From an uncultured Mycoplasmatota bacterium (lineage in GTDB: Bacteria > Bacillota_I > Bacilli_A > RF39 > UBA660): a DNA stretch of 53,498 nucleotides. A program made the position numbers and the translations under genes. Positions 42,266 through 50,872 of this stretch are shown piece by piece. The DNA lies in NCBI GenBank assembly GCA_948467605.1, contig CAOKET010000009.1:1-53498 (forward strand). The letters run 5' to 3'. The notes beneath the pieces were generated by a model. The model was not told the DNA's origin. It saw nothing but the letters and a program-made list of their open reading frames with translations, and searched no databases. Positions within the stretch are counted from its first letter, which is position 1. Each line of letters opens with the position of its first letter.

Positions 42266-42281
42266 GTGTATAAATAAATAT

Positions 42282-42839
42282 ATGAAAATAGGAATATTTG
42301 GTGGTTCTTTTAATCCTCCACACAATATACATAAAAAAATAGCAAGTGAATTAATACAAAAAAAATATGTAGATAAAGTAATTTATGTACCAACTGGAGA
42401 TAATTATAATAAACCATATCTAGTACCTGCTAAAGATAGATATAATATGGTTAATATAATGATTTCAAATGATGAGGCTCTAGATATAGATGACTTTGAA
42501 TTATATGATAGAAAATATACTTATGAAACTTTAGATTATTTTAAAAATAAATATAAAGATGATGATATATACTTTATATGTGGTAGTGACAACTTAAATG
42601 AAATAACTACGTGGAAGAATTATAAATATATATTAGATAAGTATAAAATAATAGTTATAAATAGAAATAATGATAATATAGAAGAAAAGTATAAAAATGT
42701 TATACATGTAAAACTAGATACAAGTAATTTATCATCAACAGAAATAAGAAGTATATTAGAAACTAAAAATTATAATCTATTAAAATCCAAAATAGATAAA
42801 AGTGTATTAAAATATATAGTAGATAAAAATTTATATTAG
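42282..42839 (+). CDS. nadD: Nicotinate-nucleotide adenylyltransferase
   Basis: A 185-residue nucleotidyltransferase making nicotinate adenine dinucleotide from nicotinate mononucleotide and ATP. The signature GGSFNPPHNIHKKI (residues 7-20) gives the nucleotide-binding His pair, and DTSNLSSTEIRS near residue 147 gives the ISSTxIR motif. ICGSDNLNEITTWKNY is also typical. The start follows a weak ribosome-binding site, GATAGGTG. It completes the salvage route nicotinamide to NAD encoded in this operon. Confidence 0.95.
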   Translation: MKIGIFGGSFNPPHNIHKKIASELIQKKYVDKVIYVPTGDNYNKPYLVPAKDRYNMVNIMISNDEALDIDDFELYDRKYTYETLDYFKNKYKDDDIYFICGSDNLNEITTWKNYKYILDKYKIIVINRNNDNIEEKYKNVIHVKLDTSNLSSTEIRSILETKNYNLLKSKIDKSVLKYIVDKNLY

Positions 42840-42875
42840 TAAGTTATGATAAAATAAAAAGAATGGTGGTATAAA

Positions 42876-43794
42876 GTGAAACGTGTAAAAATAATTGGAG
42901 CTGGAATAGCAGGGTGTGAAGCAGCACTTCAATTATCTTCTAATGGGTATATAGTAGATATTATAGATAATAAAAATTGTGAAAATAATATTTACCCAAT
43001 CAGCAGTATTTCCAGCAATATATGGGACATCTATTGATTTTAATAATGAAAATATAATTAAAATAAACAATGATACTTATATTATTAATATTTCTGATGA
43101 ACTTTTTGATAAAATAAGTACTTTAATTGCTTCATCAACCCCAACACATTTTCACAAAATAGATGAAGAAATAGATTTTTCTAAGTGCAATTCCATTGAT
43201 AATATTGCAAAAATGGGGAAAAATATTTTACTTGAAAAAGTATTCTCACATCCATTATATAATAAACCTTGCGTAGTTTTAGAAAAGGATAAAATTCTAC
43301 ACGATGTATTTAATATAAAAGGTTTTAATACTACAATGGGTGTACAAAGACAGCAAGATATTATAAAATTAATACCTAGTTTAGAAAACTGTATCTTTGC
43401 TAGATTTGGACTTATGCATAAAGATACATATTTTAATTCACCTAGATTTTTAGATTGTTATTTTAAAGTTAAAAACTCTAAAAAAGACATATATATTATT
43501 GGGCAAATATCTGGTTGTGATGGATATTTGAGAGCGATGGCAAGTGGTATAATTGCAGCACATAGAATAATGTGTGGGCAATCTCTACCACAAGTTCCAA
43601 AGAATACTATGATTGGTGGTTTAACAAATTATATTTCAAATGGGAATAATGATTATTTTCAACCAATGTCAGCATCCTTTTCATTGATTGATGATTTCAA
43701 AAACTGTAAAGAACAAGAAAAAACATCAAAAAAAGAGTTAGAAAAATATATGAATTATGTAAAAAAGAATTTACGAATAAAAACTTTTAAATAA
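42876..43794 (+). pseudogene. trmFO: trmFO remnant with a large internal deletion and frame change
   Basis: From a GTG at 42876 the frame encodes KRVKIIGAGIAGCEAALQL, the FAD-binding N-terminus of TrmFO, but after about 37 codons it leaves the family and ends at 43037. The next frame, from about 42979, gives the C-terminal part of TrmFO: YIINIS, MGVQRQQDIIKLIPSLENCIFARFGLMHKDTYFNSP, GQISGCDGYLRAMASGIIAA and FQPMSASF. Compared with the usual length of about 435-450, roughly 135 residues are missing, including the catalytic Cys region (CSNS). TrmFO forms m5U54 in tRNA with methylenetetrahydrofolate and FAD. The remnant is unlikely to be active. It trails the NAD operon. Confidence 0.85.
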
Positions 43795-43873
43795 AATATT
43801 AGTAATAACAGTGATTATATGGAAATTAAACTTCCTAATAGTACCTGAATAATAGTTATAGGGAAAAATTAAG

Positions 43874-43900
43874 AAAAGTGACAAGTATTGTCATTTTTTT
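43874..43900 (+). terminator. Intrinsic terminator after the trmFO remnant
   Basis: A 10-bp stem AAAAGTGACA / TGTCATTTTT with one G-U pair and a 5-base loop, then T. Confidence 0.88.
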
Positions 43901-43927
43901 GTGTTAAAATATGTATAGGTGATTACA

Positions 43928-44518
43928 ATGGGAAAGTTTTCTAATATGCTTTATATGATAGATTTATTAAACACTGGTAATATGTATTCTATAAGAGAAT
44001 TAGCAAAAAAGTTAAATGTGTCTGAAAGAATGATTAGGTATTATAAAGATGAACTTTCAAAAAATGGAATTTATATAGAATCTTTTAAGGGTCCTAATGG
44101 TGGGTATTTTTTAATAGATAAATTAAAGAATTATACTAGTATAAATAAATATGATACTCAGTTATTGCAATATGCTTATGAAGTATTAAAGGAAAATAAG
44201 TTTATATTTTTAGATAAGTATAAGGAATTTATTAATAAGGTAAAAAATATGAATGATATTTCTGAAGAAAAGAGTAAATTTATTTCTAATATTAATATGG
44301 ATGATAATAATCAAATAGAAATAGTAATAATTAATGCTATAAAAAAATCAGATAAAATACATATTGTTTATTCTAATATAGATGGTAGTATTTCTAATAG
44401 GATAATACATCCTTTACAAACTTTTAAATATAAGAATGAAAAGTTTGTAACAGCTTATTGTGAGTTAAGACGTGATATTAGGCATTTTGAAATTAAAAGA
44501 ATTATTGAAATAAAATAA
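43928..44518 (+). CDS. HTH-WYL transcriptional regulator
   Basis: A 196-residue regulator. An N-terminal winged helix-turn-helix (YSIRELAKKLNVSERMIRYYKDEL, about residues 20-43) carries GGYFL as the wing. The C-terminal WYL-type domain (about 135-195) has the IVYSNIDG strand, the IIHPLQ strand, then NEKFVTAYCELRRDIRHFEIKRI. WYL domains bind nucleotide-like ligands or nucleic acid and often control defence or DNA-damage functions. I start at the ATG at 43928 after AGGTGA; a GTG at 43919 overlaps that site. It lies 53 bases before the HAD gene in the same direction and is the likely regulator of the 44572-52687 cluster. Confidence 0.85.
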   Translation: MGKFSNMLYMIDLLNTGNMYSIRELAKKLNVSERMIRYYKDELSKNGIYIESFKGPNGGYFLIDKLKNYTSINKYDTQLLQYAYEVLKENKFIFLDKYKEFINKVKNMNDISEEKSKFISNINMDDNNQIEIVIINAIKKSDKIHIVYSNIDGSISNRIIHPLQTFKYKNEKFVTAYCELRRDIRHFEIKRIIEIK

Positions 44519-44571
44519 AAAAGACGAAATACTTCAAAATGTTATGATATAATTTTTTTGGATGTGATAAT

Positions 44572-45087
44572 ATGTTAGAAAATTATACTTATATTGATTT
44601 TGATGGAGTTATTCTTGATTCACAGAAAAGAATGTTAGAAAGAAAAGCATTAGCAGGTTTTAAAGATCAAAAAAGTAAAGAACAATTTGATTTATATTTT
44701 GAATATACAAATAACCATCCAGAAGAATGGGAATATATTATTAATCGTGCAAATCAAATTAATAATTCTGTAGATATAATACAAAAATTACAGAGTTTGA
44801 ATAAAAGAATAGCGATACTTACAAAAATACATACTCTTTACGAAATGAAGGTTAAAGTTAGGGAATTAAGAGAAAACAGAAATATATATGTTCCTGTTAT
44901 ATTTGTTCCACCAGGTATAAAAAAGTATGAAGTTGTTATACCTAATAACCAGTTGTTAATAGATGACTCTAAAAAAAATATACAGGAATGGATACAACAT
45001 GGTGGACAAGGACTTATTTTTGACGAATATATTGATGTAGACACAGATTCTAAGGTAAAAAGTTTGGAATTTTTATTAAAGAGGTAA
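44572..45087 (+). CDS. HAD-superfamily phosphatase
   Basis: A 171-residue HAD protein. Motif I is YIDFDGVILDS (Asp9, Asp11), motif II is AILTK (about residue 80) and motif IV is LLIDDSKKN (about 122-130). This set is sufficient for a Mg-dependent phosphohydrolase. GGATGTGATA precedes the ATG, and a TATAAT lies about 25 bases upstream. It is followed five bases later by the HAD-PRTase fusion, so it belongs to the same operon. Substrate unknown. Confidence 0.85.
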   Translation: MLENYTYIDFDGVILDSQKRMLERKALAGFKDQKSKEQFDLYFEYTNNHPEEWEYIINRANQINNSVDIIQKLQSLNKRIAILTKIHTLYEMKVKVRELRENRNIYVPVIFVPPGIKKYEVVIPNNQLLIDDSKKNIQEWIQHGGQGLIFDEYIDVDTDSKVKSLEFLLKR

Positions 45088-45092
45088 TTATT

Positions 45093-47414
45093 ATGCTAGA
45101 CAAAAAATTAATAAGAAATTATAGATTATCACTTGAACAAAAATATAACGCTGTATGCTTCGATATAGATGGTACTTTAACAGAAAAAAACTCAAAGAAA
45201 ATAGACGAAAGAGCAATAGAAATGATTGCTGATCTATTAAAAAGAAAAGTACCAGTCGTTTTTATTACTGGTAGAGGTGAAACAGGGTTAAACGATTTAA
45301 AAAATGATGTATATTTAAAATTAAAAAACATCTATCAAGTTTCTAATAATGAATTATATAGGATGTATGCTTTAACAAATGATGGTGCTAGATTATTTTT
45401 TACTATAAAGAATATGAATGATAATGATTCTATTTTTTCTGATAATTTATATATATCTACTGAAAATGAACTAAATCAATTAAAACTATTTAATGATACT
45501 GTAGTAAAACGTTTAAGGGATAGTGCAATTAGTGATATTTGTAATATTACATATTCAAAAGATTTAAAAACAAAAACCATTTTAAACATTCGTATAATAT
45601 TTAAGGTTGATGATAAAAAATTAATTGACTCTGTATTTGATATAATTCAAGACATAATTAGAAATGATAATTTAGATGCTATATCTATAACAAGAGGAAT
45701 ATATAAAGATAAAAATGTAATTCAAATTGGAACTTCTAAAAAATCAAAAGCAATAGAAAAAACAGAAAAAATAATTGGAGTCCCTAAAAATTCAATGATA
45801 CGTATAGGAGATTGTGGAGATAAGATGGGTAATGACTATTCTATGTTAAATTGCGAACACGGATATAGCGTTGACAAGACAAGTGGTGACATTGATTCCT
45901 GCTTTCCTATTATTGATGAAAATGGAGAGATTTTAAAGGGTATAGATGCAACAATTTATTTAGTAAAACATGCTAAAATTTTGCCTACTGTTTGTTTAGA
46001 AAGTGCAATTAAAACCAATTATGTATATGAGTATGCAAAAATAGAAAAAGAAATTATTAAAGGCAAAAACGGCCATCTAAAATTTTACAACGAAATAGTT
46101 AATAGAAAATTTGATTTAATAAATGGTATAGATGATTTATTTGATAAATCTAGCGGGAGCATAAAGATACCAATGTATGAATGGGAATTAATAAAGAATA
46201 ACCCATTAAAAGATTTTTGGAATATACAAAATGGTAGTAAATTATTTTATTCTATGAGAGATAATAATAACTACCTATTGCGAGGTTCGAAAACATATTA
46301 TTATTTTTTAGCAAATAGGAGAAGTGTAGATGGGGAAGATATGACAACTTCTGATGATGTTATAGAATGGTATCATAATACAATAGAATTTCTTAATAAT
46401 GCTTATAGCGCTGTAAGTATAAGCACTGATATTAATAGTAATGTTAACTTAAAATTTATATTGGGATTATTAGATAATATCAGAAATATACTATTAATAT
46501 TAATTAATCATAAATTAAATAATGAATATCTAAATAAAAATATTTTATTAAATTTAGAATCAGATAATAATGGTTTTTATAATATATATAAGAGTTTATA
46601 TTTTGTAGAAGATTTAATGAGTAAAATTTGTTTTCATGAAAATTTTAATTTACCAAAAGATAATATACTTGAATTAATAAAACTTACTAGTAACGAGCTA
46701 AAAAATGAGTTTTTTAAAGTAAAAGATAACTTAAATTTGGAAGACTACTCAAAAGAATATAGAGCATATAGAGAAATTGATAATTTTGCTGAAAATTATA
46801 TAACTGTAAAATTAAATGAAAAAAAGAATAAGCAAAGTGAAAATTTTGGTGTATGTGGAATGTGCTATGGTGGAATTGAGTTACCTATATTATATAAACT
46901 CATTAATCAAAATATATCAGATGTATTAATTTTAAAATTTAATAAACAAGTTTCTGGATATGCTAATAAACAACTTGTAGATCTTAGAAAGTTTAATATT
47001 AGAAATTATGGTAATTTATTAATGCTTGGAGAAATTAAAAATAATAATATTGTAATGTTAGATGATAATGTATTAACTGGTAAAACAATGCAATTGGCAT
47101 TAAATACTTTATATGATTTTGGTATGAATGTTAGTAATATAAATATAGTTAGATATCCTAGTGTAAATAGAATTGATCAAATGTTTATGAATGGGCATGG
47201 AGCCATTGATTATAATTTATTTTTTGATTATATAACAGGATTATGTTTTCATAGTCCATATAGTTGGAGAGATGAAAATAACCTAAATAAATATGAGGAT
47301 TCTTTGGGAATTTTTGATTTAAATAGACGAAAAATAATTGAATGTCTAATAAAAAATCATGATTATAAAGAAAATAGTGAGGTTGCTCAATATAAGAGGA
47401 GAATAAAAAAATGA
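45093..47414 (+). CDS. HAD phosphatase - phosphoribosyltransferase fusion
   Basis: A 773-residue two-enzyme fusion. The N-terminal HAD domain (about residues 15-275) has CFDIDGTLTE, FITGRGE and IRIGDCGDKMGNDYSML, a Cof-like layout. A helical linker of about 300 residues follows. The C-terminal domain (about 580-740) is a type I phosphoribosyltransferase: the PRPP-binding loop VMLDDNVLTGKTMQ (about 650-663) is preceded by CGMCYGGIELP, the phosphate-binding region. The combination suggests making or salvaging a phosphoribosyl product and dephosphorylating it. AAGAGGT precedes the ATG; the stop overlaps the next ATG (ATGA). I know of no named protein with this architecture. Confidence 0.85.
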   Translation: MLDKKLIRNYRLSLEQKYNAVCFDIDGTLTEKNSKKIDERAIEMIADLLKRKVPVVFITGRGETGLNDLKNDVYLKLKNIYQVSNNELYRMYALTNDGARLFFTIKNMNDNDSIFSDNLYISTENELNQLKLFNDTVVKRLRDSAISDICNITYSKDLKTKTILNIRIIFKVDDKKLIDSVFDIIQDIIRNDNLDAISITRGIYKDKNVIQIGTSKKSKAIEKTEKIIGVPKNSMIRIGDCGDKMGNDYSMLNCEHGYSVDKTSGDIDSCFPIIDENGEILKGIDATIYLVKHAKILPTVCLESAIKTNYVYEYAKIEKEIIKGKNGHLKFYNEIVNRKFDLINGIDDLFDKSSGSIKIPMYEWELIKNNPLKDFWNIQNGSKLFYSMRDNNNYLLRGSKTYYYFLANRRSVDGEDMTTSDDVIEWYHNTIEFLNNAYSAVSISTDINSNVNLKFILGLLDNIRNILLILINHKLNNEYLNKNILLNLESDNNGFYNIYKSLYFVEDLMSKICFHENFNLPKDNILELIKLTSNELKNEFFKVKDNLNLEDYSKEYRAYREIDNFAENYITVKLNEKKNKQSENFGVCGMCYGGIELPILYKLINQNISDVLILKFNKQVSGYANKQLVDLRKFNIRNYGNLLMLGEIKNNNIVMLDDNVLTGKTMQLALNTLYDFGMNVSNINIVRYPSVNRIDQMFMNGHGAIDYNLFFDYITGLCFHSPYSWRDENNLNKYEDSLGIFDLNRRKIIECLIKNHDYKENSEVAQYKRRIKK

Positions 47415-49372
47415 GAGTAGTAAGTATAGGTGATTTAGTTACAGATTATTATTATAAGAATGGAGTACTTTTAGGTATTAATGGTGGAATGAGTTCCCAT
47501 AATATTATTGCTAATCTTTCTAAAATGGGTATTGAAACAAGTGTATTTGGTGTATGTGGCAACGATGTTGCAGGAGATGTTGCAGTTAGAAGTTTAAAAG
47601 ATTTAAAGGTCGATACTTCTAATATTAAAATAATAGATAATATTAATACACGCTGCTTTCATGTATCTTATTTTAATGAGGGTAAAACACTTAAATTTAC
47701 ATCTAAAAAGAGATGCCCATTTTGTAATGAGAAAAGATGGTATGATGATAGTTTAATTGATGTAAATGAGATATTAGACAAAATAAAACCTGATGATATT
47801 TTAGTATTTGATAATTTAAATTCTAAAAATCAAGAGATTATTGATAAATCTACTAATAAGAAAATTGTTGATTTAGGTCAATATTTTGAATTTGAAAACT
47901 TATCTAAAGATGACATAATTAATAAAATAAAAGGAAAATTTGAAATAATTAATTTTAATGAAAGAGTTACAAAATATTTAATTAAAATATTTAGTTTAAA
48001 AAATGAATTAGATGTGTATAAATTATTTAATCCTAAATTAATAACAATTACTAAAGGTGAAAAGGGTGCAACATTTATTCATGATAATATAACATATGAT
48101 TTTAAGTTAGAAAATAAATCTGTTCCTGTTGACTCAACAGGTGCTGGAGATGCTTTTATATCTAGTATTATAAGGTATTGGATTAAAGATGAATTAATTT
48201 TTAATCCTAAAAAATTCTCAAAATGGTATTTAAATTCTACTAAATTAACTTATAAAGTGGTACAAAAGATGGGAGCAAGGGGACATTTAAAATCTTTATA
48301 TAAGATAAAAAGTATAGATGATATTTGCACATGTAAAAATTTTTCCATAGTAATAAGAAAACAAATTAAAAGGTGTAGTATAAATATAAATAATTTAGAA
48401 ACTAGAATTATAAACGCTATTAAATCTAATGCAGTAAAAAGAATAGATAATATAGGTTTTAATAAAAGTGGAAATTATATTTTTATTGGTACAGGTGGTT
48501 CATTTGCAAGTGCATACTTTTCATCTATAATTATTAATAACTTATATGGAAGTAATACTTATGCAATGTATCCTAGAGATATAGTTTATAGAAATAATAA
48601 AAAAATAGATAAAGTTATTATGATTACATACTCTGGAACTACAAATGATATATTAGAGAGTACAAAGAATTTTCCAAATTCATCTAAATATATTATTACT
48701 AAAGGTGAACAACAGAAAATAGTTATGAAAACTAATATTATAAAAAATAATATTATAAGTTATAGAACTGGTTCAAATAAAACAAAAGAAAGAGGTTTCT
48801 TATCTTTTGAAGGTGCTGTTGTACCAGCAGCAATATTCTTAAAATATTATTATATTAAGACAAAGAAAACTTTTGATATAGAAACATTTGTAAAGACTTC
48901 TATTAAGTATTGGAATGACTTTTTTAAAGAACAATTTAAAAATAAAAATATTATCAATATGTTTTTAGTAGGAAATACTATAAATATATTTAAAGGAGAC
49001 TATACAAATAGTGCTAGTTATGATATAGAAAGTAAAATTATTGAGTCTGGAATACTTAATTGCGTTGTACATGAAAAAAAGAATTTTTCTCATGGAAGAT
49101 TTATCAATTATGAAAATCTAAATAATAAAAATAGTATTTATTTTAAGCAAAAGACAACTAGTAAATATGAAGAAAAACTTTTAGAGTATTTAGCAAAAGA
49201 TAATATCTTAATACTTGAAAGCAGATATGATGGATTATTATGTGAATTTGATTTATTAATTGCTTCCCAATTATTAATATATTATATTTCTAAAGTATTA
49301 GATATTGATGTTTCTAAACCTAAGTATTCAGAAGATGCCATGAAAATATATTTTTATAAGGGTGAGTTGTAG
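47411..49372 (+). CDS. PfkB sugar kinase - SIS isomerase/deglycase fusion
   Basis: A 653-residue fusion. The N-terminal half (about residues 1-300) is a ribokinase/PfkB kinase: GGMSSHNIIANLSKMG (about 25-40) and the catalytic DSTGAGDAF (about 239-247). A Cys-x-x-Cys (RCPFCNEKRW, near 100) lies where the kinase lid normally is and may bind metal. The C-terminal half (about 335-650) is a SIS phosphosugar-binding domain: FIGTGGSFASAYFS (about 358-371), MITYSGTTND (about 412-421) and SHGRF, as in GlmS-like isomerases. FrlD (PfkB kinase) and FrlB (SIS deglycase) form such a pair as separate proteins, which is a useful analogy. Translation is coupled to the upstream fusion. Confidence 0.87.
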   Translation: MRVVSIGDLVTDYYYKNGVLLGINGGMSSHNIIANLSKMGIETSVFGVCGNDVAGDVAVRSLKDLKVDTSNIKIIDNINTRCFHVSYFNEGKTLKFTSKKRCPFCNEKRWYDDSLIDVNEILDKIKPDDILVFDNLNSKNQEIIDKSTNKKIVDLGQYFEFENLSKDDIINKIKGKFEIINFNERVTKYLIKIFSLKNELDVYKLFNPKLITITKGEKGATFIHDNITYDFKLENKSVPVDSTGAGDAFISSIIRYWIKDELIFNPKKFSKWYLNSTKLTYKVVQKMGARGHLKSLYKIKSIDDICTCKNFSIVIRKQIKRCSININNLETRIINAIKSNAVKRIDNIGFNKSGNYIFIGTGGSFASAYFSSIIINNLYGSNTYAMYPRDIVYRNNKKIDKVIMITYSGTTNDILESTKNFPNSSKYIITKGEQQKIVMKTNIIKNNIISYRTGSNKTKERGFLSFEGAVVPAAIFLKYYYIKTKKTFDIETFVKTSIKYWNDFFKEQFKNKNIINMFLVGNTINIFKGDYTNSASYDIESKIIESGILNCVVHEKKNFSHGRFINYENLNNKNSIYFKQKTTSKYEEKLLEYLAKDNILILESRYDGLLCEFDLLIASQLLIYYISKVLDIDVSKPKYSEDAMKIYFYKGEL

Positions 49373-49415
49373 AGAAAATATTGTGATACAAATTAAGATA
49401 ATTGTTTATGATAAA

Positions 49416-49444
49416 TTGACAAAAAAGTGGTATTATGATAGTAT
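49416..49444 (+). promoter_or_regulatory. Possible internal promoter before the HAD-PlsC gene
   Basis: TTGACA (49416-49421), 17 bases, then TAGTAT (49439-49444), 28 bases before the start codon. A closer TATGAT (49434) is too near the -35 to pair with it. Confidence 0.5.
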
Positions 49445-49472
49445 AAAAAACATTTAGGGGAGAGATTTAATA

Positions 49473-50849
49473 ATGGAAAAATTAATAATTGGTGTTGATG
49501 CAGATGGTGTAATGACTGATATGATGGCATTTAATTTAAGAGATGGCCAAAAATTTTTTAAGAAGCCACCAGTTAATCCTAACGGTTATTCGCCTACTGA
49601 AATATTTGGTGTAACTAAAGATGATGAATTTAAATTTGGATTGAAATATTTTCTTAAATATATAAAGAAAGAACCTGCTAGAACTAATTGCTCTAAAATT
49701 CTAAATAAACTAGAAGGCGAAGGAGATGAATTGCATTCAATAACTGCCAGAAAATTTGTTACAATAGATAATCTTTTTGGTGAATACAATAGAAAAACAT
49801 TTAAAAAATGGCTATCTAAAAATAATATACGTTTTAAAAGTATACAATTTTGTTCTGAGCATAATACACCAATCGAAAAAATGATAGCATGTTCTAAGCT
49901 GTCAGTCGATGTAATGATTGAAGATAAACCTGAAGTTGCTATGTACTTAGCTGAAAATGGTGTGAAGGTACTTTTATTTGATAACCCATATAATCAGGGC
50001 TTAGAGCATGAAAATATGATAAGAGTAAAAAATTGGGACGAAATTTATGACCAAATTAATATAATTCGTGAATTAAAATCAAAAGAGCAAAAAAGTGTAT
50101 TTGAAAAGAAAACTGTTGATCAATTACAGAAGATGTCTTTAGAAGAAAAAAAAGATTATTTTATATCATATAGGAAGTATTTAAGAAATATCAAAATAGA
50201 TTCAAAACTCTTTGAAAAAGGTAAAAGACGTTACAAACTATTATATACTATCGGTGCTATACCAGTAAAAATGATATTTAAGCCAAGAATTATAGGTAAA
50301 GAGAATATACCATATCAAGGCGGCTTTATAATCGCATCTAACCATGAAAATAGCAATGATCAGTATTTGATAGATATAGCTCTTAATGGAAAACCATTTA
50401 CAGGTTTTGCAGCTCATACAATAAAAAATACTTTTAGGGGAAAACTGTTTGAATTTATAAAAAGTGCAATATTTATTGATAGGGAGAGTCCAGAAAGTAA
50501 AAAAAGTGGATCTGAGGAATTAGCAGTTAGGATTGCGCATGACCAAATTGGCGCAATTTTCCCAGAAGGTACTAGAAAAAACAAAACAGAAGAAGGCAGG
50601 AAAAAGTTTTTATTACCATTTAAATTAGGTACTGTTTCAATTGCACAAAAAACAGGTGGTCCCATTTTACCAGTGGCCTTATCTTATGGAAAAAAGTATA
50701 GTTTAGTTAGGGTTGGAGCTCCTATTATTGTTAAACCTGAAGATGATTTAGAAACTGTAAATAAACAGTTATTTGAAGCCGTTTCTAAACTAAAACAAGA
50801 AAATATTGATTATATGGAAAATAAAAAACAATTAAAGTTACATATTTAA
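49473..50849 (+). CDS. HAD phosphatase - PlsC/LPLAT acyltransferase fusion
   Basis: A 458-residue fusion. Residues 1-205 form a small HAD (IIGVDADGVMTD, KKEPARTNCSKIL, VMIEDKPEVAMYL) close in pattern to the protein at 30224. A charged linker (about 205-255) leads to an acyltransferase: ASNHENSNDQYL has the catalytic His-x4-Asp (about 289-295), followed by IFIDRES and FPEGTRKN (about 363-370). The second domain would acylate a phosphorylated or hydroxylated acceptor at the membrane. The HAD could remove a phosphate from the same molecule. AGGGGAG precedes the ATG. The AMP-ligase gene follows 23 bases later. Confidence 0.87.
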   Translation: MEKLIIGVDADGVMTDMMAFNLRDGQKFFKKPPVNPNGYSPTEIFGVTKDDEFKFGLKYFLKYIKKEPARTNCSKILNKLEGEGDELHSITARKFVTIDNLFGEYNRKTFKKWLSKNNIRFKSIQFCSEHNTPIEKMIACSKLSVDVMIEDKPEVAMYLAENGVKVLLFDNPYNQGLEHENMIRVKNWDEIYDQINIIRELKSKEQKSVFEKKTVDQLQKMSLEEKKDYFISYRKYLRNIKIDSKLFEKGKRRYKLLYTIGAIPVKMIFKPRIIGKENIPYQGGFIIASNHENSNDQYLIDIALNGKPFTGFAAHTIKNTFRGKLFEFIKSAIFIDRESPESKKSGSEELAVRIAHDQIGAIFPEGTRKNKTEEGRKKFLLPFKLGTVSIAQKTGGPILPVALSYGKKYSLVRVGAPIIVKPEDDLETVNKQLFEAVSKLKQENIDYMENKKQLKLHI

Positions 50850-50872
50850 ACTAGTATTAAGGGGATGTATTT

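Noticed and set aside
42979..43794. The TrmFO C-terminal part as an independent gene starting at GTG 42979
   Set aside because: No ribosome-binding site precedes that GTG, and the catalytic and FAD-binding parts are missing; it is better read as part of a broken gene.
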